A DNA stretch of 37,814 nt from Bacteroidaceae bacterium (GCA_017560945.1 JAFZDY010000038.1:1-37814); one strand, 5' to 3'. Positions 15,577-23,854 are shown, counted from the stretch's first letter. A program made the numbers and translations. Notes: generated from the letters alone by a model not told the origin.

Positions 15577-15700
15577 AAAAAGGATTCATATTTATTGATG
15601 TCCGATAAAAACCTCCGTTGATTTATTCCCCTGTAAGTCATGTTGTCTTTGTCATTTTTCGTGCACTTTAGAATTGTATTATTCAACCCCTTTCAATAAT

Positions 15701-15788
15701 ACTTTATGCTTTTCCAACGAATATATACTTCGTTGGCCAAATAAGATAGCTTCTTTGGCCGATAAAGTATATCTTACTTTTTATGGAT
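15701..15788. repeat. Degenerate intergenic repeat, 22-base period
   Basis: Segments with CTTnnTTGGCC recur at 15733 and 15755, with weaker units before (15711) and after (15777), each 22 bases apart. The core CTTTGGNNATNAA resembles the reverse strand of the 8393-8458 array. This is the main content of the 299-base gap 15577-15875. Confidence 0.5.
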
Positions 15789-15825
15789 AGTTCATATCGA
15801 CTGAAGGAATACTAATCTTCTGTCT

Positions 15826-15843
15826 TGAAGAATGCATTCTTCA
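15826..15843. other. Perfect 18-base palindrome
   Basis: TGAAGAATGCATTCTTCA equals its own reverse complement. It lies 33 bases beyond the apbE stop. No T-run follows on either strand, so it is a possible protein-binding site or cruciform and not a clear terminator. Confidence 0.6.
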
Positions 15844-15875
15844 GCCCCTAATATTATTATGTATTTAAAAAACAC

Positions 15876-16901
15876 CTACTTCCTCATCCATTGCTCGAAT
15901 CCGTCGGAATAACAGGTTGCGAAATTCCCTTGTTCATCGGCATAGATGAAGTAACCCTGCAGGTGAGGATGACGATTGCAAATAGCCATAGCAGAATCTA
16001 AGCCCAAGACCATGAAAGAAGTGGCATAAGCATCGGCTGTAGCACAATTGGGAGCAAAAACAGTGGCTGATAAAATAGAATGCTGCACTGGATATCCTGT
16101 ACGGGGATCAATCGTGTGAGCATACTTCTGTCCATCTTTATAATAATAATTCCGATAATTTCCAGAGGTAGCCATAGCCACATCAGAAACGCGGACAATA
16201 GTCTGCAACTCCGAGGACTGCGCCAAAGAATCTTCCACAGGTTTGTTAATGCCAATGCTCCAACGATTCAGTTTGGAATTAATTCCCTTCACCACAATCT
16301 CACCACCAATCTCTACCATATAGTTACGAATACCCTTTCTATCAAACAATGCGGCTACGGCATCACTTCCGTATCCCTTGGCTATCGCACTACAGTCAAG
16401 TTTGACACAAGAGTCGGTCTTGACAATCTGTTCTCCATCAAAAAAGATATTTTCCATTCCCACGTATTGACGAAGAGAATCAATCGTAAGAGAATCTACC
16501 CCCTGACTATTTTCGAAACCAAACCCCCAAGCATTCACCAAAGGTGCTACAGTGATATCAAATGCTCCGTGAGTGTCAGTTGAAATTGTCTTCGCTAATT
16601 GAAAAACATGCAAAAACATACTGTCAGGCACAACCGTAGGATCGTTGCCATTGATGCGACTGATGATAGAGTGTTTCTGAAAGGGAGAAAGAGATGCATT
16701 CACTTTATCCAATTCACTCTTAATCTCGGTCTGAATATCTTCGGCATACTGATAGGTAATCTTATACACAGTGCCAAATATCATACCTTGATTGGTATGG
16801 TAAGGCGAGCGGTCCTGCTTGCTGAGGATAATAACTGTACCTACAATCAAGAGAATAAGAAATGGCAACTGCCAACGAAGTTTTTTATTTTTATCAGACA
16901 T
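15876..16901 (-). CDS. apbE: FAD:protein FMN transferase ApbE
   Basis: A 341-residue membrane-anchored enzyme (N-terminal helix ~11-27, no lipobox Cys) that attaches FMN from FAD to threonine of exported flavoproteins such as Rnf/Nqr subunits. Visible motifs are DCSAIAKGYGSD (169-180), VEIGGEI, HTIDPRTGYPV (262-272) and the metal-site segment ATADAYATS (287-295) with Asp290 and Thr294. Length is normal. It is the last gene of the operon that starts with DUF4199, 37 bases after mntP. Its target flavoproteins are not in the window. Confidence 0.95.
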   Translation of the reverse strand: MSDKNKKLRWQLPFLILLIVGTVIILSKQDRSPYHTNQGMIFGTVYKITYQYAEDIQTEIKSELDKVNASLSPFQKHSIISRINGNDPTVVPDSMFLHVFQLAKTISTDTHGAFDITVAPLVNAWGFGFENSQGVDSLTIDSLRQYVGMENIFFDGEQIVKTDSCVKLDCSAIAKGYGSDAVAALFDRKGIRNYMVEIGGEIVVKGINSKLNRWSIGINKPVEDSLAQSSELQTIVRVSDVAMATSGNYRNYYYKDGQKYAHTIDPRTGYPVQHSILSATVFAPNCATADAYATSFMVLGLDSAMAICNRHPHLQGYFIYADEQGNFATCYSDGFEQWMRK

Positions 16902-16938
16902 GGTTTTTATTTCTTTTCAACCTGAATTTAAAATCTAC

Positions 16939-17511
16939 TTATCCAATCAAGTGCTGATATAATATTCTGCAACCAATAGCAATGAGTATCAGTCCACCAA
17001 TGGGTTCTGCAGGGAGTTTTAGACGTTTTCCAAAACCTATCCCCACTACATAGCCAACGAATGCCAATACACAAGAGACCAAGGTAATGATTGACACAGG
17101 AAGACACAATTGCCCCCACTGGTTGATGCCGACACATGCAAAGGATATACCTACAGCCAAGGCATCAATACTGACTGCAACACCTAACAGAAGTATGGTC
17201 TTTAGTTTCGTTGGATCAAAATGATGGGGGCTTTCCTCACCTTTCAAACCTTCGTGCAACATACGACTACCCAAGAACATCAACAACCCAAAAGCAATCC
17301 AATGGTCAAATGACTCGATAAAGTTGTGCAAATAACGCGTCGCAATCCAACCAATGATAGGCATGAGACCTTGAAAAAATCCAAAAGAGAGGGAAACACG
17401 AAGAGCCGTACGACCATTCCACTTGCGCTGAATGATGCCACAAGTAATGGCCACTGTAAAGCAATCCATTGCTAATGCCAAAGCCAAAAGCCAAATTTCG
17501 AGTGTAGACAC
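16939..17511 (-). CDS. mntP: Manganese efflux pump MntP
   Basis: A 190-residue inner-membrane protein with six predicted helices in two related halves. Each half has a conserved acidic motif, AMDCFTVA (Asp17) and SIDALAVGISF, as in MntP, which exports Mn2+. No yybP-ykoY manganese riboswitch can be present directly upstream because the DUF6048 gene ends only 40 bases before the start. Expression therefore seems tied to the operon promoter unless an internal promoter exists. Whether Mn is really the substrate in this phylum is inferred from the family. Confidence 0.93.
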   Translation of the reverse strand: MSTLEIWLLALALAMDCFTVAITCGIIQRKWNGRTALRVSLSFGFFQGLMPIIGWIATRYLHNFIESFDHWIAFGLLMFLGSRMLHEGLKGEESPHHFDPTKLKTILLLGVAVSIDALAVGISFACVGINQWGQLCLPVSIITLVSCVLAFVGYVVGIGFGKRLKLPAEPIGGLILIAIGCRILYQHLIG

Positions 17512-17551
17512 AGTTCTCTATTTATGAATTATAGAATCTAATCTCCAAAAA

Positions 17552-18277
17552 CTACCTCTTCTTCCAAGGAATCTGGTACACCAAGTCATACGTAGCTCCG
17601 AAAGTAGTATTATCACTGACACCAAAACCTGGGATATACCATGGTGTTGAATTGGGACTATCCTTCACATTCAGACGCACCTTATAACGGAAACTCCATC
17701 CCATATGAAAATTCTTGTAAATTTGGGCACGTACTCCCACCAATAATTCTCCCCAGAAGGCATTTCCCTTGACATCCTCAAATCGGACCGGCAACTCACC
17801 ACCCCATATTGGATCCACCATAGAGGGGCCATCTATGTTGTATTTGAACGAAGTATATCCAAAACGAAGACCGCTATATATATACCCTGGTAGTCTCTTC
17901 TTATACTGCATATTGTAATTGAGACCTAATCGAAAATAAGGTGCATCCGTTTTGTAATGCAATTCCGTATCCTCGTTGATTGCATCCGTACGGCCATAAC
18001 CAACTTCCAAGATTGGGAAGAATCGTTTCAAAAGGTTTACTTCCAATGCGACTTCGCCGCTCAGGAAATCACCCCCCAAAGCGTACCAACCAGGACCTAC
18101 CATATCGGTTGTCACATTCACCCCTTGAAATACAGGTATAGTATCAGTCAAATCGAGCCACTTTGCAATTTTCCCTTGCGGTGATTCAACCGGTTGTCTT
18201 GTTTTCCTCTCTTGAGCCAACATAGGCAAGAAAGAGGAGAACAAACTAATTATTAACAGTAAAATAGATCTTGACAT
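17552..18277 (-). CDS. DUF6048-like predicted outer-membrane beta-barrel
   Basis: A 241-residue protein with a signal peptide (cleavage near MLAQ, 22). The mature part has alternating beta-strands with aromatic girdle residues (FRLGLNYNMQYKK, GYIYSGLRFGYTSF, WGELLVGVRAQIYKNFHMGWSFRYKVRL) and an aromatic-rich end, as expected for a small outer-membrane barrel. I recognise it as the DUF6048 type that is paired with DUF6452. Its start overlaps the end of the DUF6452 gene by 32 bases, suggesting translational coupling and a joint role. No function is known to me. Confidence 0.8.
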   Translation of the reverse strand: MSRSILLLIISLFSSFLPMLAQERKTRQPVESPQGKIAKWLDLTDTIPVFQGVNVTTDMVGPGWYALGGDFLSGEVALEVNLLKRFFPILEVGYGRTDAINEDTELHYKTDAPYFRLGLNYNMQYKKRLPGYIYSGLRFGYTSFKYNIDGPSMVDPIWGGELPVRFEDVKGNAFWGELLVGVRAQIYKNFHMGWSFRYKVRLNVKDSPNSTPWYIPGFGVSDNTTFGATYDLVYQIPWKKR

Positions 18278-18833
18278 TTTCCTTGGAAATATTTGTTACA
18301 TCCGAAGATACCACTTGTATGGAGTCTATCAAATGGGTAGTTGATTTAACCCCGACTATGTCATAATGCATCACTGTACCACAATCCATCGAAGAGAAAT
18401 AGGGATGATTTTGATGCTTTACCCATACAGTATCAGACAAACGTGCACTGTATTGAAAGAAAAAGGTATCGCACTCCGCCGTAAAAGACAAAGGCAATTC
18501 CAATTCATTGGCTCCAGTCATCCGATTGAGAAGAACACCCTGTTTGCGTTCAACCAACAATGAAAGGATATATCCCTTGACACTCAATGAATCCACAGGT
18601 GCCGAAGTTATTATCACATCGGTGTCGCACTGATACACATAGGCTGTATCATACTCATTCAAATTAACGAGTACCGAAAGGGTATCCAACAATTTGACAC
18701 TCTTGCCTTGAGCATCTACAAAAGACATGCTGCAATAAGACTCACTGGAGAGCATACAATCACCACTCTCGCAACCTGATACGCCAAAACACAAAGCCAA
18801 TATTAGAACTATGCAGCTCAGCAGTTTTCTCAT
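18246..18833 (-). CDS. DUF6452-like lipoprotein
   Basis: A 195-residue protein with lipobox FGVSGC (Cys21) and a Cys-rich start of the mature chain (ESGDCMLSSESYC). The rest is beta-rich and resembles the DUF6452 family. Its ATG overlaps the stop of the glycosyltransferase (ATGA at 18830-18833), and its 3' end overlaps the DUF6048 gene, so three consecutive genes are translationally linked. It may work with the barrel protein at the outer membrane. Function unknown. Confidence 0.8.
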   Translation of the reverse strand: MRKLLSCIVLILALCFGVSGCESGDCMLSSESYCSMSFVDAQGKSVKLLDTLSVLVNLNEYDTAYVYQCDTDVIITSAPVDSLSVKGYILSLLVERKQGVLLNRMTGANELELPLSFTAECDTFFFQYSARLSDTVWVKHQNHPYFSSMDCGTVMHYDIVGVKSTTHLIDSIQVVSSDVTNISKENVKIYFTVNN

Positions 18834-19813
18834 ATTTCTTTTTCTATCTGATATTTATTACGCTCAGGAGAATTTCGGGTCACCAACTCGGCTACAAAAC
18901 CAGTCAAGAACAATTGAGTTCCCAATATCATAGCAACTAAAGAGAGATAGAAATAGGGAGAGTCTGTCACCAACCGAGCAGGTTCACCCACCGATAGTGC
19001 ATAAAGTTTAGTGCCTCCCACCACACACACGGCAATAAAACCAAGCATAAACATGAGTGTACCCAACAGACCGAAAATATGCATGGGCTTCACTCCAAAA
19101 CGAGATAAGAACCAAAGAGAAAGCAAATCAAGATAACCATTCACAAAACGGTCGAGTCCAAATTTAGTCACACCATACTTACGAGCCTGATGCTGAACAA
19201 CCTTCTCACCAATTTTATTAAATCCTGCATTCTTTGCCAAATAAGGGATATAACGATGCATCTCGCCGTACACCTCGATGTTTTTTACCACTTCGTGACG
19301 ATAAGCCTTAAGACCACAATTGAAATCATGGAGGTTATGTATTCCTGAAACCTTACGCGCTGTAGCATTGAACAATTTCGTAGGAATAGTCTTTGACAAA
19401 GGATCGTAACGCTTCTGTTTCCAACCAGAGACCAAATCATACCCCTCCTCCACTATCATACGATATAATTCGGGAATTTCATCGGGACTATCCTGCAAAT
19501 CAGCATCCATAGTGATGACTACACGACCCTGTGCTCGTTCAAATCCACAAAACAAGGCTGGAGACTTTCCATAATTGCGACGAAACTTGAGACCTTTTAC
19601 ATTGGAAGATTGTTCTTGTAATTTTTCAATAACCTCCCATGAATGATCGGTACTTCCATCATTGACAAAAATCACTTCAAACGTATAACCATTGGCATTC
19701 ATTACACGCTCAATCCACGCATAAAGTTCGGGCAACGACTCATCCTCATTATAGAGAGGCACTACGACTGAGATATCCAGTTGCTTATTCTTTTCTTTCT
19801 CTATTATTTCCAT
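18830..19813 (-). CDS. GT2 glycosyltransferase, polyprenyl-phosphate type
   Basis: A 327-residue protein. The GT-A domain (residues ~14-235) has VVVPLYNEDESLPEL, NDGSTD (51-56), DADLQD (103-108) and a QHQARKYGVTKFG segment near 208-220. Two C-terminal transmembrane helices lie at ~243-268 and 287-312. This architecture is that of DPM1/GtrB-like enzymes that move sugar from a nucleotide to undecaprenyl phosphate at the membrane. The sugar and the final acceptor are unknown. It follows the DUF4199 gene by 44 bases and overlaps the DUF6452 gene. Confidence 0.93.
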   Translation of the reverse strand: MEIIEKEKNKQLDISVVVPLYNEDESLPELYAWIERVMNANGYTFEVIFVNDGSTDHSWEVIEKLQEQSSNVKGLKFRRNYGKSPALFCGFERAQGRVVITMDADLQDSPDEIPELYRMIVEEGYDLVSGWKQKRYDPLSKTIPTKLFNATARKVSGIHNLHDFNCGLKAYRHEVVKNIEVYGEMHRYIPYLAKNAGFNKIGEKVVQHQARKYGVTKFGLDRFVNGYLDLLSLWFLSRFGVKPMHIFGLLGTLMFMLGFIAVCVVGGTKLYALSVGEPARLVTDSPYFYLSLVAMILGTQLFLTGFVAELVTRNSPERNKYQIEKEI

Positions 19814-19857
19814 ATAGCATTATGTTCTAAATTCAATCCTAAGTTTATCTCATCTTT

Positions 19858-20400
19858 CTACTTACGAGAAGTAAGTAACAACGATACTACCAAAGCTGTA
19901 GGCAAAGCCAACAACATCCCATAAAAGATATTGTTCATTATCAACTGTATTGTCAATTCTATGGGAGTCATTGCTGCGACCAAATCGACGGCTTGATGAT
20001 ATTGTGCAACTGCCTCATTCATCTCGGGCATCGTATTTTGTAACTCATCCAATAGGCTTCTGTACGTAGCAATCATGAAGCCACCATCCACATATCGGAA
20101 AAATATATAATGAACAACAGAAACCAACAAGGCTGCAAAAGTATACATTAGCAAACAAAAAATCCATGCCTGCATAACTCCGATTCGTTTATTCGGGCAG
20201 TAACGATTACGATATTGACGAACAAAATATGCACCAAGGAAAGGAACAGCCACCGTCAAACCTAAAAAAATCAAAGAAGTGATGGGGACCGTAAAAATAA
20301 ATGGCACAAGCATAAATTTCAAAATCCAAAATAGACCCATCATTGTTCCATAGAACATGGCACTATTCACAACTTGATTGTTTGGACGAACTGCTTCCAT
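19858..20400 (-). CDS. DUF4199 membrane protein
   Basis: A 180-residue protein with four predicted transmembrane helices (~17-35, 38-60, 78-100, 150-175), matching DUF4199, a Bacteroidetes family commonly next to a GT2 glycosyltransferase. It is the first gene of the six-gene operon ending in apbE. A good promoter lies 39 bases upstream (20439-20468). Its role with the glycosyltransferase is an inference from neighbourhood. Confidence 0.87.
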   Translation of the reverse strand: MEAVRPNNQVVNSAMFYGTMMGLFWILKFMLVPFIFTVPITSLIFLGLTVAVPFLGAYFVRQYRNRYCPNKRIGVMQAWIFCLLMYTFAALLVSVVHYIFFRYVDGGFMIATYRSLLDELQNTMPEMNEAVAQYHQAVDLVAAMTPIELTIQLIMNNIFYGMLLALPTALVVSLLLTSRK

Positions 20401-20438
20401 TGATATAATAATACGTAATTAAATGGTAGTATTGCATG

Positions 20439-20468
20439 CAAAAATACGACAATTCAAGCAAATAACAA
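20439..20468 (-). promoter_or_regulatory. Promoter of the DUF4199-to-apbE operon
   Basis: The minus strand has TTG (20468-20466), a 19-base spacer and TATTTTTG (20446-20439). Confidence 0.75.
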
Positions 20469-20561
20469 GATAATTAACATAAGATAATACGTTTTTCCCC
20501 CTCTAAAACAGCAAAAATAGATAAAAACAACAAGAAATTAGATAAAAAAACTCGCATTTTC

Positions 20562-20592
20562 TTGCTCAAATGGATGAAAAGTTCTACCTTTG
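20562..20592 (+). promoter_or_regulatory. Promoter of SRP RNA and tRNA-Thr
   Basis: TTG (20562-20564), a 20-base spacer and TACCTTTG (20585-20592). The start site near 20600 coincides with the predicted 5' end of the SRP RNA. Confidence 0.85.
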
Positions 20593-20603
20593 CAGCGCAA
20601 AAC

Positions 20604-20699
20604 GGGTAAGTCCTATACGGTCAGCTCCTTTCGAATCCTCCAGGGCTTGACCGCAGCAAAGGCAGAAGGTTGTAGCGACGCGATATAGTCAGCTTGCCC
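20604..20699 (+). ncRNA. ffs: Small signal recognition particle RNA (4.5S type)
   Basis: The ~96-base RNA closes with GGGTAAG (20604-20610) pairing CTTGCCC (20693-20699). Its middle (20641-20666) carries CAGGGCTTGACCGCAGC followed by AAAGGCAGA, which resembles the Ffh-binding helix 8 of E. coli 4.5S RNA (CAGG...GCAGCCAAGGCAGA). The apical loop appears to be CUUGA closed by GG/CC, where E. coli has GGAA. With Ffh it targets membrane proteins to the translocon. It has its own promoter and is only 4 bases upstream of tRNA-Thr. The exact ends are estimates. Confidence 0.82.
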
Positions 20700-20703
20700 A
20701 CCC

Positions 20704-20777
20704 GCCTCTTTAGCTCAGTTGGCCAGAGCACGTGATTTGTAATCTCGGGGTCGTTGGTTCGAATCCGACAAGAGGCT
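20704..20777 (+). tRNA. tRNA-Thr(TGT)
   Basis: A 74-base cloverleaf: acceptor GCCTCTT/AAGAGGC, D-arm AGCTCAGTTGGCCAGAGC, anticodon TGT in loop TTTGTAA, T-arm with GGTTCGAATCC, discriminator T. One T-T mismatch is seen in the anticodon stem. It is co-transcribed with the SRP RNA just upstream and followed by a terminator at 20789. Confidence 0.95.
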
Positions 20778-20788
20778 CAGAAAAACAA

Positions 20789-20829
20789 GAAAGGGTGACT
20801 AAGATTTTAGTCACCCTTTCTTATTTTTT
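20789..20829. terminator. Bidirectional terminator between tRNA-Thr and gldH
   Basis: Perfect 14-base arms, GAAAGGGTGACTAA (20789-20802) and its complement (20807-20820), with loop GATT. T-rich sequence follows on plus (TTATTTTTTA), and the minus strand continues as TTGTTTTT. It ends the SRP/tRNA transcript and the metF-gldH operon. Confidence 0.9.
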
Positions 20830-21324
20830 ATCCTTATCTCGTCCTGAAATTGGGACACACTTTACTATCAAGCCCACATCAGAAATACCTCTTAACGAAT
20901 CGCTGGACATACAATGCACAATCTGTACCTGGGATTGACGACTACCATCAGATGATAATGTAAAGCAAGGACTCTCGATGGTATATACCCCTGCTAAGCC
21001 TTTACCTAATGGGGTTCCTTCATCATCATATAAAGAACAACAAATGGTATCGGTCTGCCAATTAAGAGAATCTCCCACATTATGGCGAAACAACAAACAA
21101 ATGTTACGATAAGTATATGTATCGGTATAACGAACCCCTACATTGAAACTGCACATGTGCCCGAAAGGTAATTCTGGAAGATTAAATCTCATTGTATCTT
21201 CCCGCGTCCACTCCTGCGGAACTGACGTATATGCATTATATGAAACATTATTCCAATTACAAGAAACTGAGGCGAGCCAGATACTCGCCATAACAATTCC
21301 CTTTATTTTGCGCAAGAACTCCAT
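20821..21324 (-). CDS. gldH: GldH-like lipoprotein
   Basis: A 167-residue lipoprotein (lipobox ASVSC, Cys22) with a beta-rich mature part. The sequence (LPELPFGHMCSFNVGVRYTDTYTYRNICLLFRH, GKGLAGVYTIESPC) is of the GldH family. GldH was named for gliding motility in flavobacteria, but it is widespread in non-gliding Bacteroidales and its role there is unclear. It starts 5 bases after the RicT-like gene, in the order RicT-GldH typical of the phylum. Its stop codon overlaps the T-tract of the shared terminator. Confidence 0.88.
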   Translation of the reverse strand: MEFLRKIKGIVMASIWLASVSCNWNNVSYNAYTSVPQEWTREDTMRFNLPELPFGHMCSFNVGVRYTDTYTYRNICLLFRHNVGDSLNWQTDTICCSLYDDEGTPLGKGLAGVYTIESPCFTLSSDGSRQSQVQIVHCMSSDSLRGISDVGLIVKCVPISGRDKDKK

Positions 21325-21329
21325 AAAAA

Positions 21330-22691
21330 CTATTGTTCACCACCTCCCTCAGGCTTCTGATGAGAAGTACGATTGGGATTATTCGAATGATTATTATGAT
21401 GTTTCTTGTGTTTACCACCGTTACCTTGCTTGGGATTATTATTCTCTCCCATGGAAGCAGAAGTTGATCGATCACCTTGCGGCTTGTGATGCTTATTTTG
21501 TCGAACATGTTGGGTGCTTTCCGATTTGGGTTGTTGGGGCTGCTTACCTTCATGCTTCTGTGATTGTTCATTGGCACCTTTAGTCTGTTGACCGTTTCCA
21601 CCACCTTTATTACTTTTTTTCTTTTTCTTCTTAGCACGGTCGAAACGATTGATATTGTCTTGTTCCAACAAATCTACAGGGCGTTTTTCTTCTACCTGCC
21701 CATCTTCGGAAAGGTTCTCAGGCTTTTCGCCCCTGCGATTCATATTGATGACTTCAAATGCACGACGAGCAGTCAATTCGACCAAATTGGCAGCCACATG
21801 TTTGTCTGTCGAATAGGTTACCATTCCCTTCAATATATCACTCTTGAAGAAATAATACTCTCCATCCTTGGATTCCAGAACAATCTCCTTCGATGGCAGA
21901 CGTCGCAGTGCCTCCACATATGAATCCACCTCATAGTTGAGACAGCACTTAAGTTTCGCACACTGTCCAGCCAACTTTTGCGGATTGAGAGATATATCTT
22001 GGAATCGAGCGGCACTTGTTGCAACCGAAACAAAACTTGTCATCCATGTAGCGCAACATAATTCACGCCCACAAGGGCCAATACCTCCAATGCGTCCAGC
22101 CTCCTGTCGAGCGCCAATCTGACGCATCTCTATGCGCACATGAAACGCATCAGCCAACACCTTGATGAGTTGGCGAAAATCAACGCGTTCGTCAGCGATG
22201 TAATAGAAAATAGCCTTGTTGCCATCACCTTGATATTCTACATCACCAATTTTCATATTCATGTTCAGTTCGTTTGCAATCTGACGTGAACGTATCATAG
22301 TCTCATGCTCGCGCAACTTCGCAGCCTCATATTTTTCCATATCAACAGGCTTGGCCTTTCGATAGATACGCTTAATCTCTGCATCAGGACGCAAATTGGC
22401 CTTTTTCATTTGCAGGGGGACAAGACGTCCCATCAGTGTCACGACACCAATGTCATGACCGGGTGTAGCCTCTACTGCTACAATGTCACCTTTTTCCAAA
22501 GGTATATGGTTACTATTACGATAATATCCTTTGCGAGTATTCTTGAACTGCACCTCCACAAGGTCGTTTTCCTCACCATTGTCGGGGATATCCGCCAAGT
22601 AATCATAGGTATTCAATTGCTTATCTTGTCGACCACATCCACGACAACATAAGTTTCCGCTTCCCCATTTAAGTTTTATTTCATCTGACAT
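21330..22691 (-). CDS. PSP1/RicT-like protein with a long low-complexity tail
   Basis: A 453-residue protein. Residues ~30-300 are the PSP1 domain with conserved Cys motifs: CCRGCG (15-20), GPCGRELCCATW and AGQCAKLKCCLNYE. In Firmicutes RicT works in the Y complex that assists RNase Y maturation of RNAs and carries an Fe-S cluster; the same is not proven here. Residues ~350-453 are a disordered tail rich in Lys, Asn, Gln, His and Gly, with a KKKKKK run, which could bind RNA. It lies 10 bases after holB, a linkage also seen in other phyla. Confidence 0.92.
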   Translation of the reverse strand: MSDEIKLKWGSGNLCCRGCGRQDKQLNTYDYLADIPDNGEENDLVEVQFKNTRKGYYRNSNHIPLEKGDIVAVEATPGHDIGVVTLMGRLVPLQMKKANLRPDAEIKRIYRKAKPVDMEKYEAAKLREHETMIRSRQIANELNMNMKIGDVEYQGDGNKAIFYYIADERVDFRQLIKVLADAFHVRIEMRQIGARQEAGRIGGIGPCGRELCCATWMTSFVSVATSAARFQDISLNPQKLAGQCAKLKCCLNYEVDSYVEALRRLPSKEIVLESKDGEYYFFKSDILKGMVTYSTDKHVAANLVELTARRAFEVINMNRRGEKPENLSEDGQVEEKRPVDLLEQDNINRFDRAKKKKKKSNKGGGNGQQTKGANEQSQKHEGKQPQQPKSESTQHVRQNKHHKPQGDRSTSASMGENNNPKQGNGGKHKKHHNNHSNNPNRTSHQKPEGGGEQ

Positions 22692-22701
22692 ATTATATTC
22701 T

Positions 22702-23817
22702 TTAATTATTCTTTAACAACATAATCATTTTTAGAGCAAAATCAAAGAACACCATCTTGGGATTCACATTCTGCTCAACATGTATTTGGGCCAAAGCCAA
22801 TTCATCCATAATTCCCATCACATTTCGTTCGTTGATAAACGGAGCAAAACGGGTAGAGAAATTCTGCTCTTCAGTCGACATATACACCAACTCGGAACAA
22901 TGAAAGTTATAAATAAAGTTTTCCCTAAGCAGGCGTTGACAATAAATCAGCAAATGTTTTTGTCGTTCGCGTCCAAGAGAGGCCACTTGTTCACTCCACA
23001 ACTTCATTTCTCGCAATTTCCGTTGATACGACAAACGCATCAGGCTAACAAACAAATCGAAAAACAAACGATTATCCTCATTGATATGCAGAACTTCTAG
23101 AGCCTTCAACATACTTCCACTGGCCAAGTGAGCTACATTGGTTACATCTGTGGGTTGCAATCCATACTTATCCAACAAGACTTCAGCAATTTTCTCTTCT
23201 GGCAATTTACGTAAGTCCATACGTTGTGTACGACTTTGTATGGTTGTCAACAACATCTCTGGTTGCTCGCTTACCAATAAAAAAATCGTCTGCCGAGGAG
23301 GCTCTTCCAACAATTTCAACAATTTATTGGAGCATTGGGCATTCATCTTTTCAGGCAACCAGATTATCATCACCTTATAGCCACCTGCACTCGATTTCAG
23401 ATTCAATTTACGAGTAATCTCATCACTCTCTTTCACCCCTATCAGAGGTTGTTGGTTTTCCACTCCCATCGTATCCAACCACTGATTGAAACTAAAATAG
23501 GGAGACTGCAAAAGCAACTCACGCCATTCACGGATAAAATCGTCACTCACATTAGTCGAAGACTTTACAGGAAAGGCAAAGTGTACATCTGGATGTACCA
23601 ACTTATTGAATTTTATACACGACGGACACGTACCACAAGAATCTGTACCCTGTCGATTGGTACAGCACAAGTAACGGGCGTAAGCAACGGCAAGGGCTAA
23701 TTTGCCAATACCCTCGGGACCACAAAATAGGCGTGCATGAGCAACACGTCCCTCAGCAACCTCTCGTATCAAACGCTGCTTTACCTCTTCTTGTCCGATA
23801 ATATCTCTGAAGTACAT
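22702..23817 (-). CDS. holB: DNA polymerase III delta-prime subunit
   Basis: A 371-residue clamp-loader subunit. It has the AAA+ fold with a P-loop-like GPEGIGKL (33-40), where the usual Ser/Thr after Lys is Leu, in line with delta-prime being a poor or inactive ATPase. Zinc-binding cysteines are at 52, 61, 64 and 67, followed by HPDVHF, LLKLLEEPP and the SRTQR sensor-type motif. It joins delta and tau/gamma in loading the beta clamp. It lies 37 bases after metF and 10 bases before the RicT-like gene. Confidence 0.95.
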   Translation of the reverse strand: MYFRDIIGQEEVKQRLIREVAEGRVAHARLFCGPEGIGKLALAVAYARYLCCTNRQGTDSCGTCPSCIKFNKLVHPDVHFAFPVKSSTNVSDDFIREWRELLLQSPYFSFNQWLDTMGVENQQPLIGVKESDEITRKLNLKSSAGGYKVMIIWLPEKMNAQCSNKLLKLLEEPPRQTIFLLVSEQPEMLLTTIQSRTQRMDLRKLPEEKIAEVLLDKYGLQPTDVTNVAHLASGSMLKALEVLHINEDNRLFFDLFVSLMRLSYQRKLREMKLWSEQVASLGRERQKHLLIYCQRLLRENFIYNFHCSELVYMSTEEQNFSTRFAPFINERNVMGIMDELALAQIHVEQNVNPKMVFFDFALKMIMLLKNN

Positions 23818-23854
23818 CTTTGTCCTATCTGTTTATACTTTTTTTAACTCTCTA

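Noticed and set aside
16902-16938. Manganese riboswitch for mntP or a leader for apbE
   Set aside because: The intergenic gaps around mntP are only 37-40 bases, too short for a yybP-ykoY element.
20732-20938. Small plus-strand protein starting inside tRNA-Thr
   Set aside because: It overlaps the tRNA, the terminator and the gldH 3' end; the frame is fortuitous.
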